Source: Streptomyces griseus
GTDB taxonomy: Bacteria; Actinomycetota; Actinomycetes; Streptomycetales; Streptomycetaceae
NCBI RefSeq assembly: GCF_001715295.1
Contig: NZ_MDKB01000003.1
Coordinates: 389,954 to 453,953 of the forward strand
Length of the DNA stretch: 64,000 nucleotides
Reading direction: 5' to 3'
The translations under genes and the position numbers were made by a program. This document shows positions 51,309 through 60,437 of this stretch, one piece after another; position 1 is the first letter of the stretch; each line of letters opens with the position of its first letter. The notes under the pieces were generated by a model that did not search any database, was not told the DNA's origin, and worked only from the letters and a program-made list of their open reading frames with translations.

Positions 51309-52102
51309 GCACGGAGCCCTCCGGCTTCGCGGGCGGTTCCTCCCAGTGGCTGGCCGGGCTCGGCGGGCTGCGTAACACGGTCCGCCAGGAGCTCGTGGCC
51401 CGCCAGCTGGACGAGCAGATAGCCGCCCGCTTCCCGGTGGGGAGACGGTTGCGGGTGCTCGACGTCGGCATGGGCCAGGGCACGCAGGCCCTGCGTCTGG
51501 CGCGGGCCGGGCACTCGGTGACGGGTCTGGAGTCGGACGGCGAGATGCTGGGGACCGCTCAGGAGGCGCTCGCGGGCGAGCCCGAGGGCATCCGGGAGCG
51601 CGTGCGGTTCATCGAGGGCGACGGCCGGGACACCGGTGTGCACTTCCTGCCCGGCAGCTTCGACGTGGTGCTCTGCCACGGGGTGCTGATGTACGTCCCG
51701 GAACCGGACCCCATGCTGGCCGGGCTGGCCCGGATGCTGGCCCCGGGCGGGCTCCTCTCGCTGCTCGTACGCAACGGCGACGCGCTGGCGATGCGTCCCG
51801 GGTCGGCCGGCGACTTCGACGCGGCCCTGGCCGCGTTCGACACGGACACGTACACGAACAGGCTCGGCCTGGACGTGCGGGCGGACCGCCTCGGCGCGCT
51901 CACGGCCACCCTCGCGGGCATCGCGGCGCCGCTGCACGCCTGGTACGGCGTGCGGGTCTTCACGGACAACGTGCCCAACGAGGCGGCGCTGCCGGAGCCG
52001 GAGGAGCTGGCCCGCCTGCTGGCGGTGGAGGACCGGGCGGGGCGCACGGACCCGTACCGCGCGGTGGCCGCGCTGCTGCACCTGTGCGGCGTACGGGGCT
52101 GA
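51305..52102 (+). CDS. SAM-dependent class I methyltransferase (CTG start likely)
   Basis: The 265-residue Rossmann methyltransferase has motif I VLDVGMGQGTQAL, motif II GLESDGEM and motif IV DVVLCHGVLMYVPEP. The best-supported start is CTG 51305, seven bases after GGGGAG and overlapping the previous TGA; it gives a conserved-looking N-terminus (SGFAGGSSQWLAGLGGLRN). The first conventional start, GTG 51395, has no ribosome site. The C-terminal half resembles CmoA/SmtA-like enzymes. Substrate unknown. Confidence 0.85.
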   Translation: MSTEPSGFAGGSSQWLAGLGGLRNTVRQELVARQLDEQIAARFPVGRRLRVLDVGMGQGTQALRLARAGHSVTGLESDGEMLGTAQEALAGEPEGIRERVRFIEGDGRDTGVHFLPGSFDVVLCHGVLMYVPEPDPMLAGLARMLAPGGLLSLLVRNGDALAMRPGSAGDFDAALAAFDTDTYTNRLGLDVRADRLGALTATLAGIAAPLHAWYGVRVFTDNVPNEAALPEPEELARLLAVEDRAGRTDPYRAVAALLHLCGVRG

Positions 52103-52169
52103 GCCCCCGTACGCCCGACCGGCCCAGCAGCGCGGGCCGCGGAGTGGCGGCCCCGGTGATACTCCGGGC

Positions 52170-53243
52170 ATGCACGCATCCCGCTCCCGCGGCCCGGCCC
52201 GCCGCGCCTCGCTGTCCCTGGCCGCCGGTGTGGGCACGGTCGCCCTGCTGGGCGGCTGCGCCGGACCCGCCCCCTCGTCCCCCGGCGCGCCGCTGAGACC
52301 GCCCGCGGCGTCCCCGGCCACGGGCGACCTGGAGCAGCAGTACCGGACCGTCATCGGCGACGTGCTGCCCTCCGTCGTGCAGATCGCCGCCGGGAACACC
52401 CTCGGTTCCGGAGTCGTCTACGACGACAAGGGCCACATCGTCACCAACGCCCACGTCGTGGGCGACGGGAAGTCCTTCGACGTCAGCGTGGCCACCGGCG
52501 AGCGGGTCGTCAAGGCGTCGCTGGTCTCGTCCTACCCCGAGCAGGACCTGGCGGTCATCAAGCTGGACGAGGTGCCGGAGGGGCTGAAGGCCGCGAAGTT
52601 CGGCGACAGCGGCGGGGTCGAGGTCGGTCGGATCGTCCTGGCGATGGGCTCGCCGCTCGGCCTGGCCAGCAGCGTCACGCAGGGCATCGTCTCGGCCGTG
52701 GGCCGTACCGTCAGCGAGAGCGACGCGGGCGGCGGCACGGGGGCGACGCTCGTCGACATGGTGCAGACCTCGGCGGCGATCAATCCGGGCAACAGCGGCG
52801 GCGCGCTCGTCGACCTGGACAGCGAGGTGATCGGCATCCCCACCCTCGCGGCGACCGACCCGCAGCTGGGCGGCAGCGCCGCACCGGGGATCGGGTTCGC
52901 CATCCCGGCCTCGATGGTGCGGACGGTCGCCGACCAGATCATCAGATCCGGCAAGGTCACCGACTCGGGGCGGGCCGCGCTGGACATCACGGGCCGCACG
53001 GTCGTCGACGCGCAGTACCGGCCCGCCGGTGTCGCGGTCGTCAGCGCCCCCGAGGGCGGGGCCGCCGCGGACGCGGGCCTGCGGGCGGGCGACGTCATCA
53101 CACGGCTGGACGACACCCCCGTCACGACGATCACCTCGCTCTCGGAGGCGCTGGCGGGCCACGAGCCGGGCCAGAAGGTCATGGTGACGTACACGCGCGG
53201 TGGCGAGCGGAGGACGGCCGAGGCGACCCTCGGCGAGATCTGA
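52170..53243 (+). CDS. HtrA-like trypsin-fold protease lipoprotein with PDZ domain
   Basis: The 357-residue protein has lipobox LGGC (Cys30), then a trypsin-like domain with the full triad His95 (TNAHVV), Asp126 (EQDLAVI) and Ser209 (NPGNSGGAL). A C-terminal PDZ domain follows (about 270-357, APEGGAAADAGLRAGDVI). It would act as an envelope quality-control protease on the outer face of the membrane. It is 67 bases after the methyltransferase and has its own terminator. Confidence 0.92.
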   Translation: MHASRSRGPARRASLSLAAGVGTVALLGGCAGPAPSSPGAPLRPPAASPATGDLEQQYRTVIGDVLPSVVQIAAGNTLGSGVVYDDKGHIVTNAHVVGDGKSFDVSVATGERVVKASLVSSYPEQDLAVIKLDEVPEGLKAAKFGDSGGVEVGRIVLAMGSPLGLASSVTQGIVSAVGRTVSESDAGGGTGATLVDMVQTSAAINPGNSGGALVDLDSEVIGIPTLAATDPQLGGSAAPGIGFAIPASMVRTVADQIIRSGKVTDSGRAALDITGRTVVDAQYRPAGVAVVSAPEGGAAADAGLRAGDVITRLDDTPVTTITSLSEALAGHEPGQKVMVTYTRGGERRTAEATLGEI

Positions 53244-53268
53244 CGGGCCGTACGCGGCACCGGCTGCG

Positions 53269-53312
53269 GGCCCGCCCCCGGCCCGGCAGGAAGCGCGGCG
53301 CGGGGGCGGGCC
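53269..53312. terminator. Bidirectional terminator
   Basis: Perfect 12-bp stem (53269-53280 with 53301-53312), 20-base loop, between the HtrA-like gene and the convergent small gene. Confidence 0.6.
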
Positions 53313-53319
53313 GCGGGCC

Positions 53320-53523
53320 CTATCCGGCCTGGAGACTCATCGGGCCGTAGATCTTCGTCGAGTCCTCGAAGAGCGTCACCTGGTCGGCGCCGCCTTCGAG
53401 GAGCTCCTTCCAGAACTCACCGATCCAGGACTCCGCGTCGCCCTGGGTCGTGAACTCCTCCGGCTGCAGCGCCGGCTCCGTCTCCGTACCGTCGGACTTC
53501 TCGAACCGCCACGTCCACGCCAT
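53320..53523 (-). CDS. Small hypothetical protein
   Basis: The 67-residue acidic protein (starts MAWTWRFEKSDGTE, contains WIGEFWKELLEGGADQVTLFED) is a compact alpha/beta domain common in streptomycetes, function unknown. ATG 53523 follows AGGAGG by five bases; the longer upstream reading is unlikely. Divergent from the cobU fusion. Confidence 0.85.
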   Translation of the reverse strand: MAWTWRFEKSDGTETEPALQPEEFTTQGDAESWIGEFWKELLEGGADQVTLFEDSTKIYGPMSLQAG

Positions 53524-53608
53524 GTCCGCCTCCTGGGTCACGTTGCTTCCCGAAGCCTAGTGGGTGCCCGGGCGCGCAGGGGCAGCACGGACACGGGAGG
53601 ATCGGACC

Positions 53609-54811
53609 GTGGAACTGACTCTGCTGGGCACCGGAGCCCCCGACGGACTGCCCCGGCCCGACTGCCCCTGCGCCGCCTGCGCGTCGGCCCGTGGTGCGCG
53701 GGCGCGCGCCGCGACCGCGCTCCTCGTCGACGACGCGCTGCTGCTCGACCTCACCCCCGGTGCCGTGTTCGCCGCCGCCCGGGCCGGTCGTTCGCTCACG
53801 GCCGTGCGGCAGGTGCTGCTGACCCACCCCCACGACGGGCCCGCCGTGGAGCTGCCGGCCTCGCTGCCGCCCGCGGGGCGGGTCCCCGACGGCCAGGAGC
53901 TGACGCTGATCAGCGGGCACCGGGTCCGCGCCGTGGCGATGGACGCTCCGGGCACCGGGTACGAGGTCACGTCGCCGGAGGGCGAGCGGCTGCTCTACCT
54001 GCCGCCCGGTGCCGCCCCCTCGGGTCTGGCCGACCGGGTCACGGTGCCGTACGACACGGTGCTCTGCGATGTGATCGCGCGGCCCGACGCCGTCGCCCGG
54101 CTGCGGGCCGTGGAGGCGGTCGGCCCCGCCACCGAGGTGATCGCCGTCCATCTGGGCCACGACGCCCCGCGCGGGGACGAGCTGGACCGCCGCCTCGCCG
54201 CGGGAGGGGCGCGCGCCGTACCGGACGGCACGACGCTGCCGGTGGGCGGCTACCACGCCGTACCGGCCGTACCCCGGCGCACGCTCGTGACGGGCGGCGC
54301 CCGGTCGGGGAAGTCCCTGGAGGCCGAGCGCCGCCTGGAGACCTTCCCCGAAGTGGTGTACGTGGCCACGGGCGGCCGTCGGGAGGGCGACACGGAATGG
54401 GCGGAGCGCATCGGGCTGCACCGGGAGCGCAGACCGGCCGCGTGGCGCACCGAGGAGACCTGTGAGCTGACCGGCCTGCTCGAGTCGGACGGTCCTCCGC
54501 TGCTGATCGACTGCCTGTCGCTGTGGCTGGCGGACGCGATGGACCGTACCGACGCGTGGGACGGCGCCCTGTGGGCGGCCGGTGGGGAGGAGGCCCTGCG
54601 CGCCCGGGTCGCCGAACTGGTGCGCGCGGTGCGCGGCACGCGCCGTACGGTCGTCGCCGTGACCAACGAGGCCGGTTCCGGCGTGGTCCCCGCGACGCCT
54701 TCCGGGCGGCGCTTCCGGGACGAACTGGGGCGCCTGAACGCCGCGTTCGCCGCCGAGTGCGAGCACGTCCTGCTCGTGGTGGCGGGGCAGGCACTGGTGC
54801 TGCGGGACTGA
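53609..54811 (+). CDS. cobU: MBL-like domain fused to CobU (adenosylcobinamide kinase/guanylyltransferase)
   Basis: Activates adenosylcobinamide to its GDP form for lower-loop assembly of B12. In 400 residues, an N-terminal metallo-beta-lactamase-like domain (1-220, PhnP-like) has a reduced metal motif, THPHDG at 72-77 and HLGHDAPRGD at 181-190. A complete CobU follows: P-loop GGARSGKS 229-236, the downstream nucleotide site around EETCELT and IDCLSLWLAD. GTG 53609 follows GGGAGG. cobT and cobS follow within 3.3 kb, so this is the kinase of that set. Confidence 0.9.
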   Translation: MELTLLGTGAPDGLPRPDCPCAACASARGARARAATALLVDDALLLDLTPGAVFAAARAGRSLTAVRQVLLTHPHDGPAVELPASLPPAGRVPDGQELTLISGHRVRAVAMDAPGTGYEVTSPEGERLLYLPPGAAPSGLADRVTVPYDTVLCDVIARPDAVARLRAVEAVGPATEVIAVHLGHDAPRGDELDRRLAAGGARAVPDGTTLPVGGYHAVPAVPRRTLVTGGARSGKSLEAERRLETFPEVVYVATGGRREGDTEWAERIGLHRERRPAAWRTEETCELTGLLESDGPPLLIDCLSLWLADAMDRTDAWDGALWAAGGEEALRARVAELVRAVRGTRRTVVAVTNEAGSGVVPATPSGRRFRDELGRLNAAFAAECEHVLLVVAGQALVLRD

Positions 54812-54915
54812 GTGCGCGGGCCCGGGGGCGCGCGGGAGCGGCGGGTACTGTTCCGCACAGGAGCCCCGCGCCGGGTTCCCCGCCCACCCTGTGACGACCC
54901 GCGAGGCAGATCCCC

Positions 54916-56067
54916 GTGAATCTGGACGACTTCTCCGACCTGATCGAGCGCCCCGACGGGGGCGTACGACGTGATGCCGAGGAACGCCGGGAGCGGCTGG
55001 CCGTTCCTCCCGGCGCCCTCGGCCGGCTCGACGAGCTGGGCGAGTGGCTGTCCGCGGCCCAGCAGTCGGTGCCGGTCAAGCCCGTCGACCGGCCGCGTGT
55101 GGTGCTCTTCGCCGGCGACCACGGCGTGGCGGAGCTGGGAGTGTCGGGCCGGGCGGCCGGCACCGCCCACGAGCTCGTGCGCGCCGCTCTGGACGGCGCC
55201 AGCCCCGTCGCCGTGCTGGCCCGCCGCTTCTCCGTCCCGGTGCGCGTCGTCGACGCCGGACTGGACTGCGACCCGGAGCTGCTGCCCGAGGCGGTCGTCC
55301 GGCACCGGGTGCGGCGCGGCAGCGGCCGCATCGACGTCGAGGACGCCCTGACGGCCGAGGAGGCCGAGCAGGCGGTGCGGCTGGGCATGCGGATCGCCGA
55401 CGAGGAGGCCGACTCCGGCACCGACCTCGTGGTGCTGGGCGACCTGAGCGTCGGCGGTACGACGGCGGCCTCCACCCTGATCGCGGCCCTGTGCGGCACG
55501 GACGCCTCGGTCGTGACGGGGCGCGGCGGCGCCGGCATCGACGACCTGGCGTGGATGCGCAAGTGCGCGGCGATCCGGGACGCGCTGCGCCGGGCCCGGC
55601 CGGTGCTCGGCGACCAGCTGGAGCTGCTGGCCGCGGTGGGCGGGGCGGATCTGGCGGCGATGACCGGTTTCCTGCTGCAGAGCGCGGTGCGCCGGCTGCC
55701 CGTGGTGCTGGACGGTGTGGTGTCGGCGGCCTGCGCGCTGGTGGCCCAGCGGGCGGCGTTCCGGGCGCCGGACTGGTGGCTGGCGGGGCAGGTGAGCGGT
55801 GAGCCGGCTCAGACGAAGGCCCTGGACCGGATGGCGCTGACCCCGCTGCTCGACCACGGGGTGACGGTCGGTGAGGGGAGCGGGGCCCTCCTGGCGCTGC
55901 CGCTCGTCCAGGCCGCGGCGGCGCTGGCCGCGGAGCTTCCCGAGCGGGCGGCAGACGAGGACAAGGCCTCCGAGGAGGCGGCCGGCGAGGGACCCTCGGG
56001 TGGGAAGTCCTCCGAGGAGGAGGAGGAGGAGGCCGGCGGGACCGGGCCCGCCAGCCGCGCCGTCTGA
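54916..56067 (+). CDS. cobT: Nicotinate-nucleotide:dimethylbenzimidazole phosphoribosyltransferase
   Basis: Makes alpha-ribazole phosphate for the B12 lower ligand. The 383-residue protein has the CobT core with FAGDHGVAE, the phosphate loop GDLSVGGTTAAS (an actinobacterial variant of GIGNTT), TGRGGAGIDD and the catalytic glutamate in GEGSGALLALP. GTG 54916 is chosen. The last 40 residues are a highly charged, Glu-rich tail (SSEEEEEEAGG) outside the catalytic domain. Confidence 0.92.
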   Translation: MNLDDFSDLIERPDGGVRRDAEERRERLAVPPGALGRLDELGEWLSAAQQSVPVKPVDRPRVVLFAGDHGVAELGVSGRAAGTAHELVRAALDGASPVAVLARRFSVPVRVVDAGLDCDPELLPEAVVRHRVRRGSGRIDVEDALTAEEAEQAVRLGMRIADEEADSGTDLVVLGDLSVGGTTAASTLIAALCGTDASVVTGRGGAGIDDLAWMRKCAAIRDALRRARPVLGDQLELLAAVGGADLAAMTGFLLQSAVRRLPVVLDGVVSAACALVAQRAAFRAPDWWLAGQVSGEPAQTKALDRMALTPLLDHGVTVGEGSGALLALPLVQAAAALAAELPERAADEDKASEEAAGEGPSGGKSSEEEEEEAGGTGPASRAV

Positions 56068-56088
56068 TCCCGTCGGCCGCCGGCCGGT

Positions 56089-56856
56089 TCAGGTCTCGGG
56101 GCCGGGGCCGGGCAGCGTGGTCCGGTCCGGGGCCCCGCCGATCAGGTCCTGCATCCTGCGGCGCGGCCCCACCCACCGGACATCGTGGTGGTAGGCGCGC
56201 AGTACCGCTCGGGAGCGGGCCCGGGGGCGGTGCCGGTAGAAGCGCTTCGCCCACGGCGAGACCGGCCGGGCCAGCCGGAGCGCGCCGAGGAGCGCGAGGA
56301 ACGGGACGAGGGTGCCGATGACGGCCATCCGGGCCTTGCCCTTGAACAGGCAGACCAGGACGAAGCCGAAGTTGACGAAGTAGGTCAGGACGACGCCGAA
56401 CCTGTTCTGCTTGTCCGTGTCGCTCAGCTGGTTCACGCCCAGCGGCGAGAACCCGGCGAGTACGAGGACGACCAGCGAGGCGGTGAGGACGACGACCTCC
56501 ACGCTCTGGCGGCCCTGTTCGGTCCAGTACACGTCGTCGAGGTGCAGGATCAGCGCGAACTCGTCGAGGACCAGGCCGGCGCCCGTGCCGAAGACGACCG
56601 CGAAGACTCCCGCGGAGACGCTGTGCTGTTCGGCAGCCACCGCCCCGAAGCCGCCGGTCACCGAGAGCACGACGCCCGGCACCACGTGGTGGACGTGCAC
56701 ACCGCCCGGTGTGATGTTGCGGAAGGGCCCTTTACCTGCCCTGATCATCCGGGTGATGAACCGGGTGATCGCGAAGGTCAGCACGAAGGCGCTCAGGGCG
56801 AGCAGCAGCGGCAGTTTGCCCGGCTCGACGATGTTCTGGTGGAACCAGTGACCCAT
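56089..56856 (-). CDS. Hypothetical polytopic membrane protein
   Basis: The 255-residue protein with about six helices opens GHWFHQNIVEPGKLPLLLALS. The motif GGVHVHHVVPGVVL lies after the first helix and an acidic HLDDVYW segment after the fourth. ATG 56856 is favoured; GTG 56904 has no ribosome site. I know no family name. The histidines suggest metal or heme binding, but this is only a guess. It lies between cobT and cobS on the opposite strand. Confidence 0.8.
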   Translation of the reverse strand: MGHWFHQNIVEPGKLPLLLALSAFVLTFAITRFITRMIRAGKGPFRNITPGGVHVHHVVPGVVLSVTGGFGAVAAEQHSVSAGVFAVVFGTGAGLVLDEFALILHLDDVYWTEQGRQSVEVVVLTASLVVLVLAGFSPLGVNQLSDTDKQNRFGVVLTYFVNFGFVLVCLFKGKARMAVIGTLVPFLALLGALRLARPVSPWAKRFYRHRPRARSRAVLRAYHHDVRWVGPRRRMQDLIGGAPDRTTLPGPGPET

Positions 56857-56941
56857 GCCACCCCATCCCGATGTCCACTTCAAGGCTTTTGTCGTGATGC
56901 GCACAATCTAGCGCCGGGCGGCACCGGCTAGCCTGCCCGCG

Positions 56942-57721
56942 GTGATCTCCCTGAACAGCCACGGCCTTCGTTTCGCCTTCGGCACCCTGACCGTGCTTCC
57001 CGTACGGGTCTCCCGCTGGGACCGTGAGGCGGCCCGCGCCGGCATGCTCTGCGCCCCGCTCGCCGGGCTCGTCGTGGGGCTGCTCGCGGCCGCGGCGGGG
57101 ACGGCGCTCCTGCTCGCCGGATCGGGGCCCCTGCTCGCGGCGGTCGCCTCGGCCGCCCTTCCGGCCGCCCTCACCCGCGGCCTGCACCTGGACGGTCTGG
57201 CGGACACCGCGGACGGGCTCGGCAGCGCCAGGCCGGCCGAGGACGCGCTGCGCGTCATGAAGCAGTCGGACATCGGTCCGTTCGGGGTGATCACGCTGGT
57301 GTTCGTGCTGCTGGCGCAGGTCGCGGCCCTCTTCGAGCTGTACGGCCGGGGCTGGGCGCACGGGGCGCTGGGCGCGGTGACCGCCGCGGCCGTCGCCCGG
57401 GCGGCGCTCACCCTGGCCTCCCGCCGCGGCGTGCCGCCCGCCAGACCGGAGGGGCTGGGCGCGGCGGTGGCGGGGACCGTGCCGCCCGGAGCGGCGGCGG
57501 CCGTCGCGCTGGTGGTGGCCGCCGGCTGCGCGGGGGCCGGTGCGCTGCTGGGCGGGTACGGGGCGCTGAGCCACGGGCTCGCCGCCCTGGCGGGTCTGGG
57601 GGCCGCGGGGGTGCTGCTGCGCCACTGCGTGCGGCGCTTCACCGGGGTGACCGGCGATGTGTTCGGGGCCCTGGAGGAGACCGCGGCGACGGCGGTCCTG
57701 GTGGTCCTGACCGTCGGTTAG
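56942..57721 (+). CDS. cobS: Adenosylcobinamide-GDP ribazoletransferase
   Basis: Joins adenosylcobinamide-GDP to alpha-ribazole to finish cobalamin, at the membrane. The 259-residue protein has about seven helices, the CobS motif TRGLHLDGLADTADGLGS followed by RVMKQSDIGPFGV, and the C-terminal VTGDVFGALEE. Start is GTG 56942. Its stop is 23 bases from the convergent GH114-like gene. Confidence 0.94.
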   Translation: MISLNSHGLRFAFGTLTVLPVRVSRWDREAARAGMLCAPLAGLVVGLLAAAAGTALLLAGSGPLLAAVASAALPAALTRGLHLDGLADTADGLGSARPAEDALRVMKQSDIGPFGVITLVFVLLAQVAALFELYGRGWAHGALGAVTAAAVARAALTLASRRGVPPARPEGLGAAVAGTVPPGAAAAVALVVAAGCAGAGALLGGYGALSHGLAALAGLGAAGVLLRHCVRRFTGVTGDVFGALEETAATAVLVVLTVG

Positions 57722-57743
57722 GTTCCCGCGAGGGGGCCGGGCC

Positions 57744-58583
57744 TCAGCAGCCCTGGCGCCACACGCCGAGTTCGTACTTCTTGAGCAGCGAACTCAGCCG
57801 AAGCCGCCGGGACTCGGCGCAGAAGTCCTCGACGGGCACCTCGTACTCCGCGTGGAAGACGGCCTTGCCCGCCTCGATGAACGGGGTGAGGGTGTCGCAC
57901 TCGTTGTACTGCGCGCACTGTTCGTTGACCGCGAAGTCGAAGTCGTCCACCAGCTCCGGGATCTGGGGCAGGTCGTTCTTCAGGCCGACTGCCATGCCGT
58001 GCCGGTGGGCGAGAGCGGCGATCAGCCGGTTGTAGCGGAGCTGGTCGCGCGCGGTGAGCGGGAAACCGGTGGAGTTGAGGTAGCCGTCCATGTTGTCCGG
58101 CTCCACCGCGTCGAAGCCCTTCTTCGCGCACATCGCGATCCGCTTCTCCATCAGCGGCTCCAGGACGTCGACGCGGCGGATGTCGAGCCACCACTCTCCC
58201 TCCCAGCCGTTGCTCTTGCCGCGTACGGAGGCGGGGAACTCCTCCGCGTCCGGCCGGAAGTCCTCCCAGGCGCCGGTGGAGAGGTAGCAGATGACCTTGC
58301 GGCCCTCGCGGTGCAGCGCGGACACCGTCGCGGCGTCCTGCTCGAACCCGTCGATGTCGTAGACCGGGGCGTCGACCGTCGTGTCCACCCGGCCCGAGAG
58401 CTGCCACTGCCAGTCCACGCCGGGCTCCGGCTGCCAGCGCGGCGCGCTCCGCGGTGCGCCGGAGGCGGCCGGCGGGTCCTCGGCCCGCGCACCGGGCGCG
58501 CAGCCCGCCACTACCGCCAGCAGGACCAGCACGGCGAGCGCTCCCGGTCCCCGTGTCCTCGTACCGGCCGTACTGCCCCGCAT
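57744..58583 (-). CDS. GH114-like endo-alpha-1,4-polygalactosaminidase lipoprotein
   Basis: The 279-residue exported lipoprotein has lipobox VAGC (about Cys28) and a TIM-barrel domain of the GH114/DUF297 type. Visible motifs are VYDIDGFEQD, VICYLSTGAWEDFRP, WWLDIRR, GFDAVEPDNMDGY and VNEQCAQYNEC. Acidic residues in the DIDGFEQD and EPDNMDGY segments are the expected catalytic ones. Such enzymes cut galactosamine-rich polymers; the native substrate in this organism is unknown. Confidence 0.87.
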   Translation of the reverse strand: MRGSTAGTRTRGPGALAVLVLLAVVAGCAPGARAEDPPAASGAPRSAPRWQPEPGVDWQWQLSGRVDTTVDAPVYDIDGFEQDAATVSALHREGRKVICYLSTGAWEDFRPDAEEFPASVRGKSNGWEGEWWLDIRRVDVLEPLMEKRIAMCAKKGFDAVEPDNMDGYLNSTGFPLTARDQLRYNRLIAALAHRHGMAVGLKNDLPQIPELVDDFDFAVNEQCAQYNECDTLTPFIEAGKAVFHAEYEVPVEDFCAESRRLRLSSLLKKYELGVWRQGC

Positions 58584-58818
58584 CGTGCTCCCCCGCTCGT
58601 TCCGCCCTGCCGGACGACCCTATCGCCGCGGCTCGGACCCCCGGCACGGAGGGCGCCTCCCCCCGTGCGGGACGCGGACGGCCCGCCCCTGTGAGCCGGA
58701 CGCAACGGCGCGCGTAGGCTCATTCCCGGCACATTGCGGCGCCGTCACGATGCGCCGGGCACGGTCGGCCCACCCCTCGACCGCCCACACAACTCAACGG
58801 AAGCGAGATTTCACCACC

Positions 58819-60375
58819 GTGACTGCTCTCACTCTCAGCACCTCCGGTGCGGCGACGCTGCGCGCCGACGCACTCGTCGTCGGCGTCGCCAAGAGCGCCG
58901 GGTCCAAGGCCGGGGGCCTGGTCCTCGCACCGGGCGCCGAGGCCGTCGACAAGGCGTTCGACGGGAAGCTCGCCACCGTCCTGGAGACCCTGGGTGCCTC
59001 CGGTGCCGAGGGCGAGGTGACCAAGCTCCCCGCGCCGTCCGGGTTCAAGGCCCCGGTCGTCCTGGCGGTCGGGCTCGGTCCGGTCCCGGCGAAGGACGGT
59101 TCCTACGACGCCGAGGCACTGCGCCGGGCCGCCGGGAGCGCGGCGCGCGCCCTGTCCGGTTCCAAGAAGGCCGGTTTCGCGCTGCCGACGGAGTCCGCCG
59201 AGGACGCCGGGGCCGTCGCGGAGGGCGCCCTGCTCGGCGCGTACGCCTTCACCGCCTACCAGGGCGGCGAGAACAAGCTGGCCCCCAAGGACGCCAAGTC
59301 CGGGAACGGCGCGAAGCAGCCGCTCGCCGAGGTCGTCCTGCTGGGCGCCAAGCCGCGCGACAAGGCACTGAAGGCCGCCGCCGAGCGCGCCGTCGCGGTC
59401 ACCGAGGAGATCAACCGGGCGCGCGACCTGATCAACACCCCGCCGAACGACCTCTACCCCGAGTCCTTCGCCGCCGTGGCCACCGCCGCCGGCAAGGAGC
59501 ACGGCATCAAGGTGCAGGTCCTCGACGAGAAGGCCCTCGTCAAGGGCGGCTTCGGCGGCCTGCTGGGCGTCGGCCAGGGCTCCACCCACGGCCCGCGCCT
59601 GGTCCGGCTCGCCTACACGCACCCGAAGGCGGAGAAGACCCTGGCCCTCGTGGGCAAGGGCATCACCTACGACTCGGGCGGCATCTCGCTCAAGCCGGCC
59701 GGGCACAACGAGACGATGAAGTGCGACATGAGCGGTGCCGCCGCCGTGTTCGCCGCCGTCGTCGCGGCCTCCCGTCTGGGCCTGCGCGTCAACGTCACCG
59801 GCTGGCTGGCGCTCGCCGAGAACATGCCGTCCGGCAACGCCACCCGCCCGGGTGACGTCCTGCGCATGTACAGCGGCAAGACCGTCGAGGTCCTCAACAC
59901 CGACGCCGAGGGCCGGCTGGTCCTGGGCGACGCGCTGACCCGCGCCTCGGAGGAGAAGCCGGACGCGATCGTCGACGTGGCGACCCTGACCGGTGCCATG
60001 GTGCTGGCGCTGGGCAACCGCACCTTCGGCATCATGGCCAACGACGACGCCTTCCGTACGTCGATCCACGAGATCGCCGAGGAGGTCGGCGAGGCCTCCT
60101 GGCCGATGCCGCTCCCGGCGGACCTGCGCAAGGGCATGGACTCCCCGACCGCCGACATCGCCAACATGGGCGAGCGGATGGGCGGCGGCCTGGTGGCCGG
60201 CCTGTTCCTGAAGGAGTTCGTGGGCGAGGGCATCGCCTGGGCGCACCTGGACATCGCGGGGCCGGCCTTCCACGAGGGGGCACCCTACGGCTACACGCCC
60301 AAGGGCGGCACCGGGTCCGCGGTCCGCACGCTGGTCAGGCTGGCCGAGCGCACGGCCGCGGGTGACCTCGGCTGA
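58819..60375 (+). CDS. pepA: Leucyl aminopeptidase (M17)
   Basis: Cytoplasmic dizinc aminopeptidase. The 518-residue protein has the M17 signature NTDAEGRLVL, the metal/catalytic segment GKGITYDSGGISLKP and DMSGAAAV, all with intact ligands. GTG 58819 starts TALTLSTSGA; there is no strong ribosome site directly upstream. Mycobacterial PepB (Rv2213) sits in the same place before the lipoamide enzymes. Confidence 0.95.
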   Translation: MTALTLSTSGAATLRADALVVGVAKSAGSKAGGLVLAPGAEAVDKAFDGKLATVLETLGASGAEGEVTKLPAPSGFKAPVVLAVGLGPVPAKDGSYDAEALRRAAGSAARALSGSKKAGFALPTESAEDAGAVAEGALLGAYAFTAYQGGENKLAPKDAKSGNGAKQPLAEVVLLGAKPRDKALKAAAERAVAVTEEINRARDLINTPPNDLYPESFAAVATAAGKEHGIKVQVLDEKALVKGGFGGLLGVGQGSTHGPRLVRLAYTHPKAEKTLALVGKGITYDSGGISLKPAGHNETMKCDMSGAAAVFAAVVAASRLGLRVNVTGWLALAENMPSGNATRPGDVLRMYSGKTVEVLNTDAEGRLVLGDALTRASEEKPDAIVDVATLTGAMVLALGNRTFGIMANDDAFRTSIHEIAEEVGEASWPMPLPADLRKGMDSPTADIANMGERMGGGLVAGLFLKEFVGEGIAWAHLDIAGPAFHEGAPYGYTPKGGTGSAVRTLVRLAERTAAGDLG

Positions 60376-60409
60376 TCCCCGGGCGCGGCGGTGTTCGCGC
60401 GCAGCGGAT

Positions 60410-60437
60410 ACGGCCCCGGGCATAGGTCCGGGGCCGT
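60410..60437 (+). terminator. Terminator after pepA
   Basis: Perfect 10-bp stem (60410-60419 with 60428-60437), 8-base loop, 35 bases past the pepA stop. Confidence 0.65.

Noticed and set aside
53544..56941. Cobalamin riboswitch before the cob genes
   Set aside because: I looked for the B12-box and conserved core before cobU, cobT and cobS and did not see them; gaps are too short.
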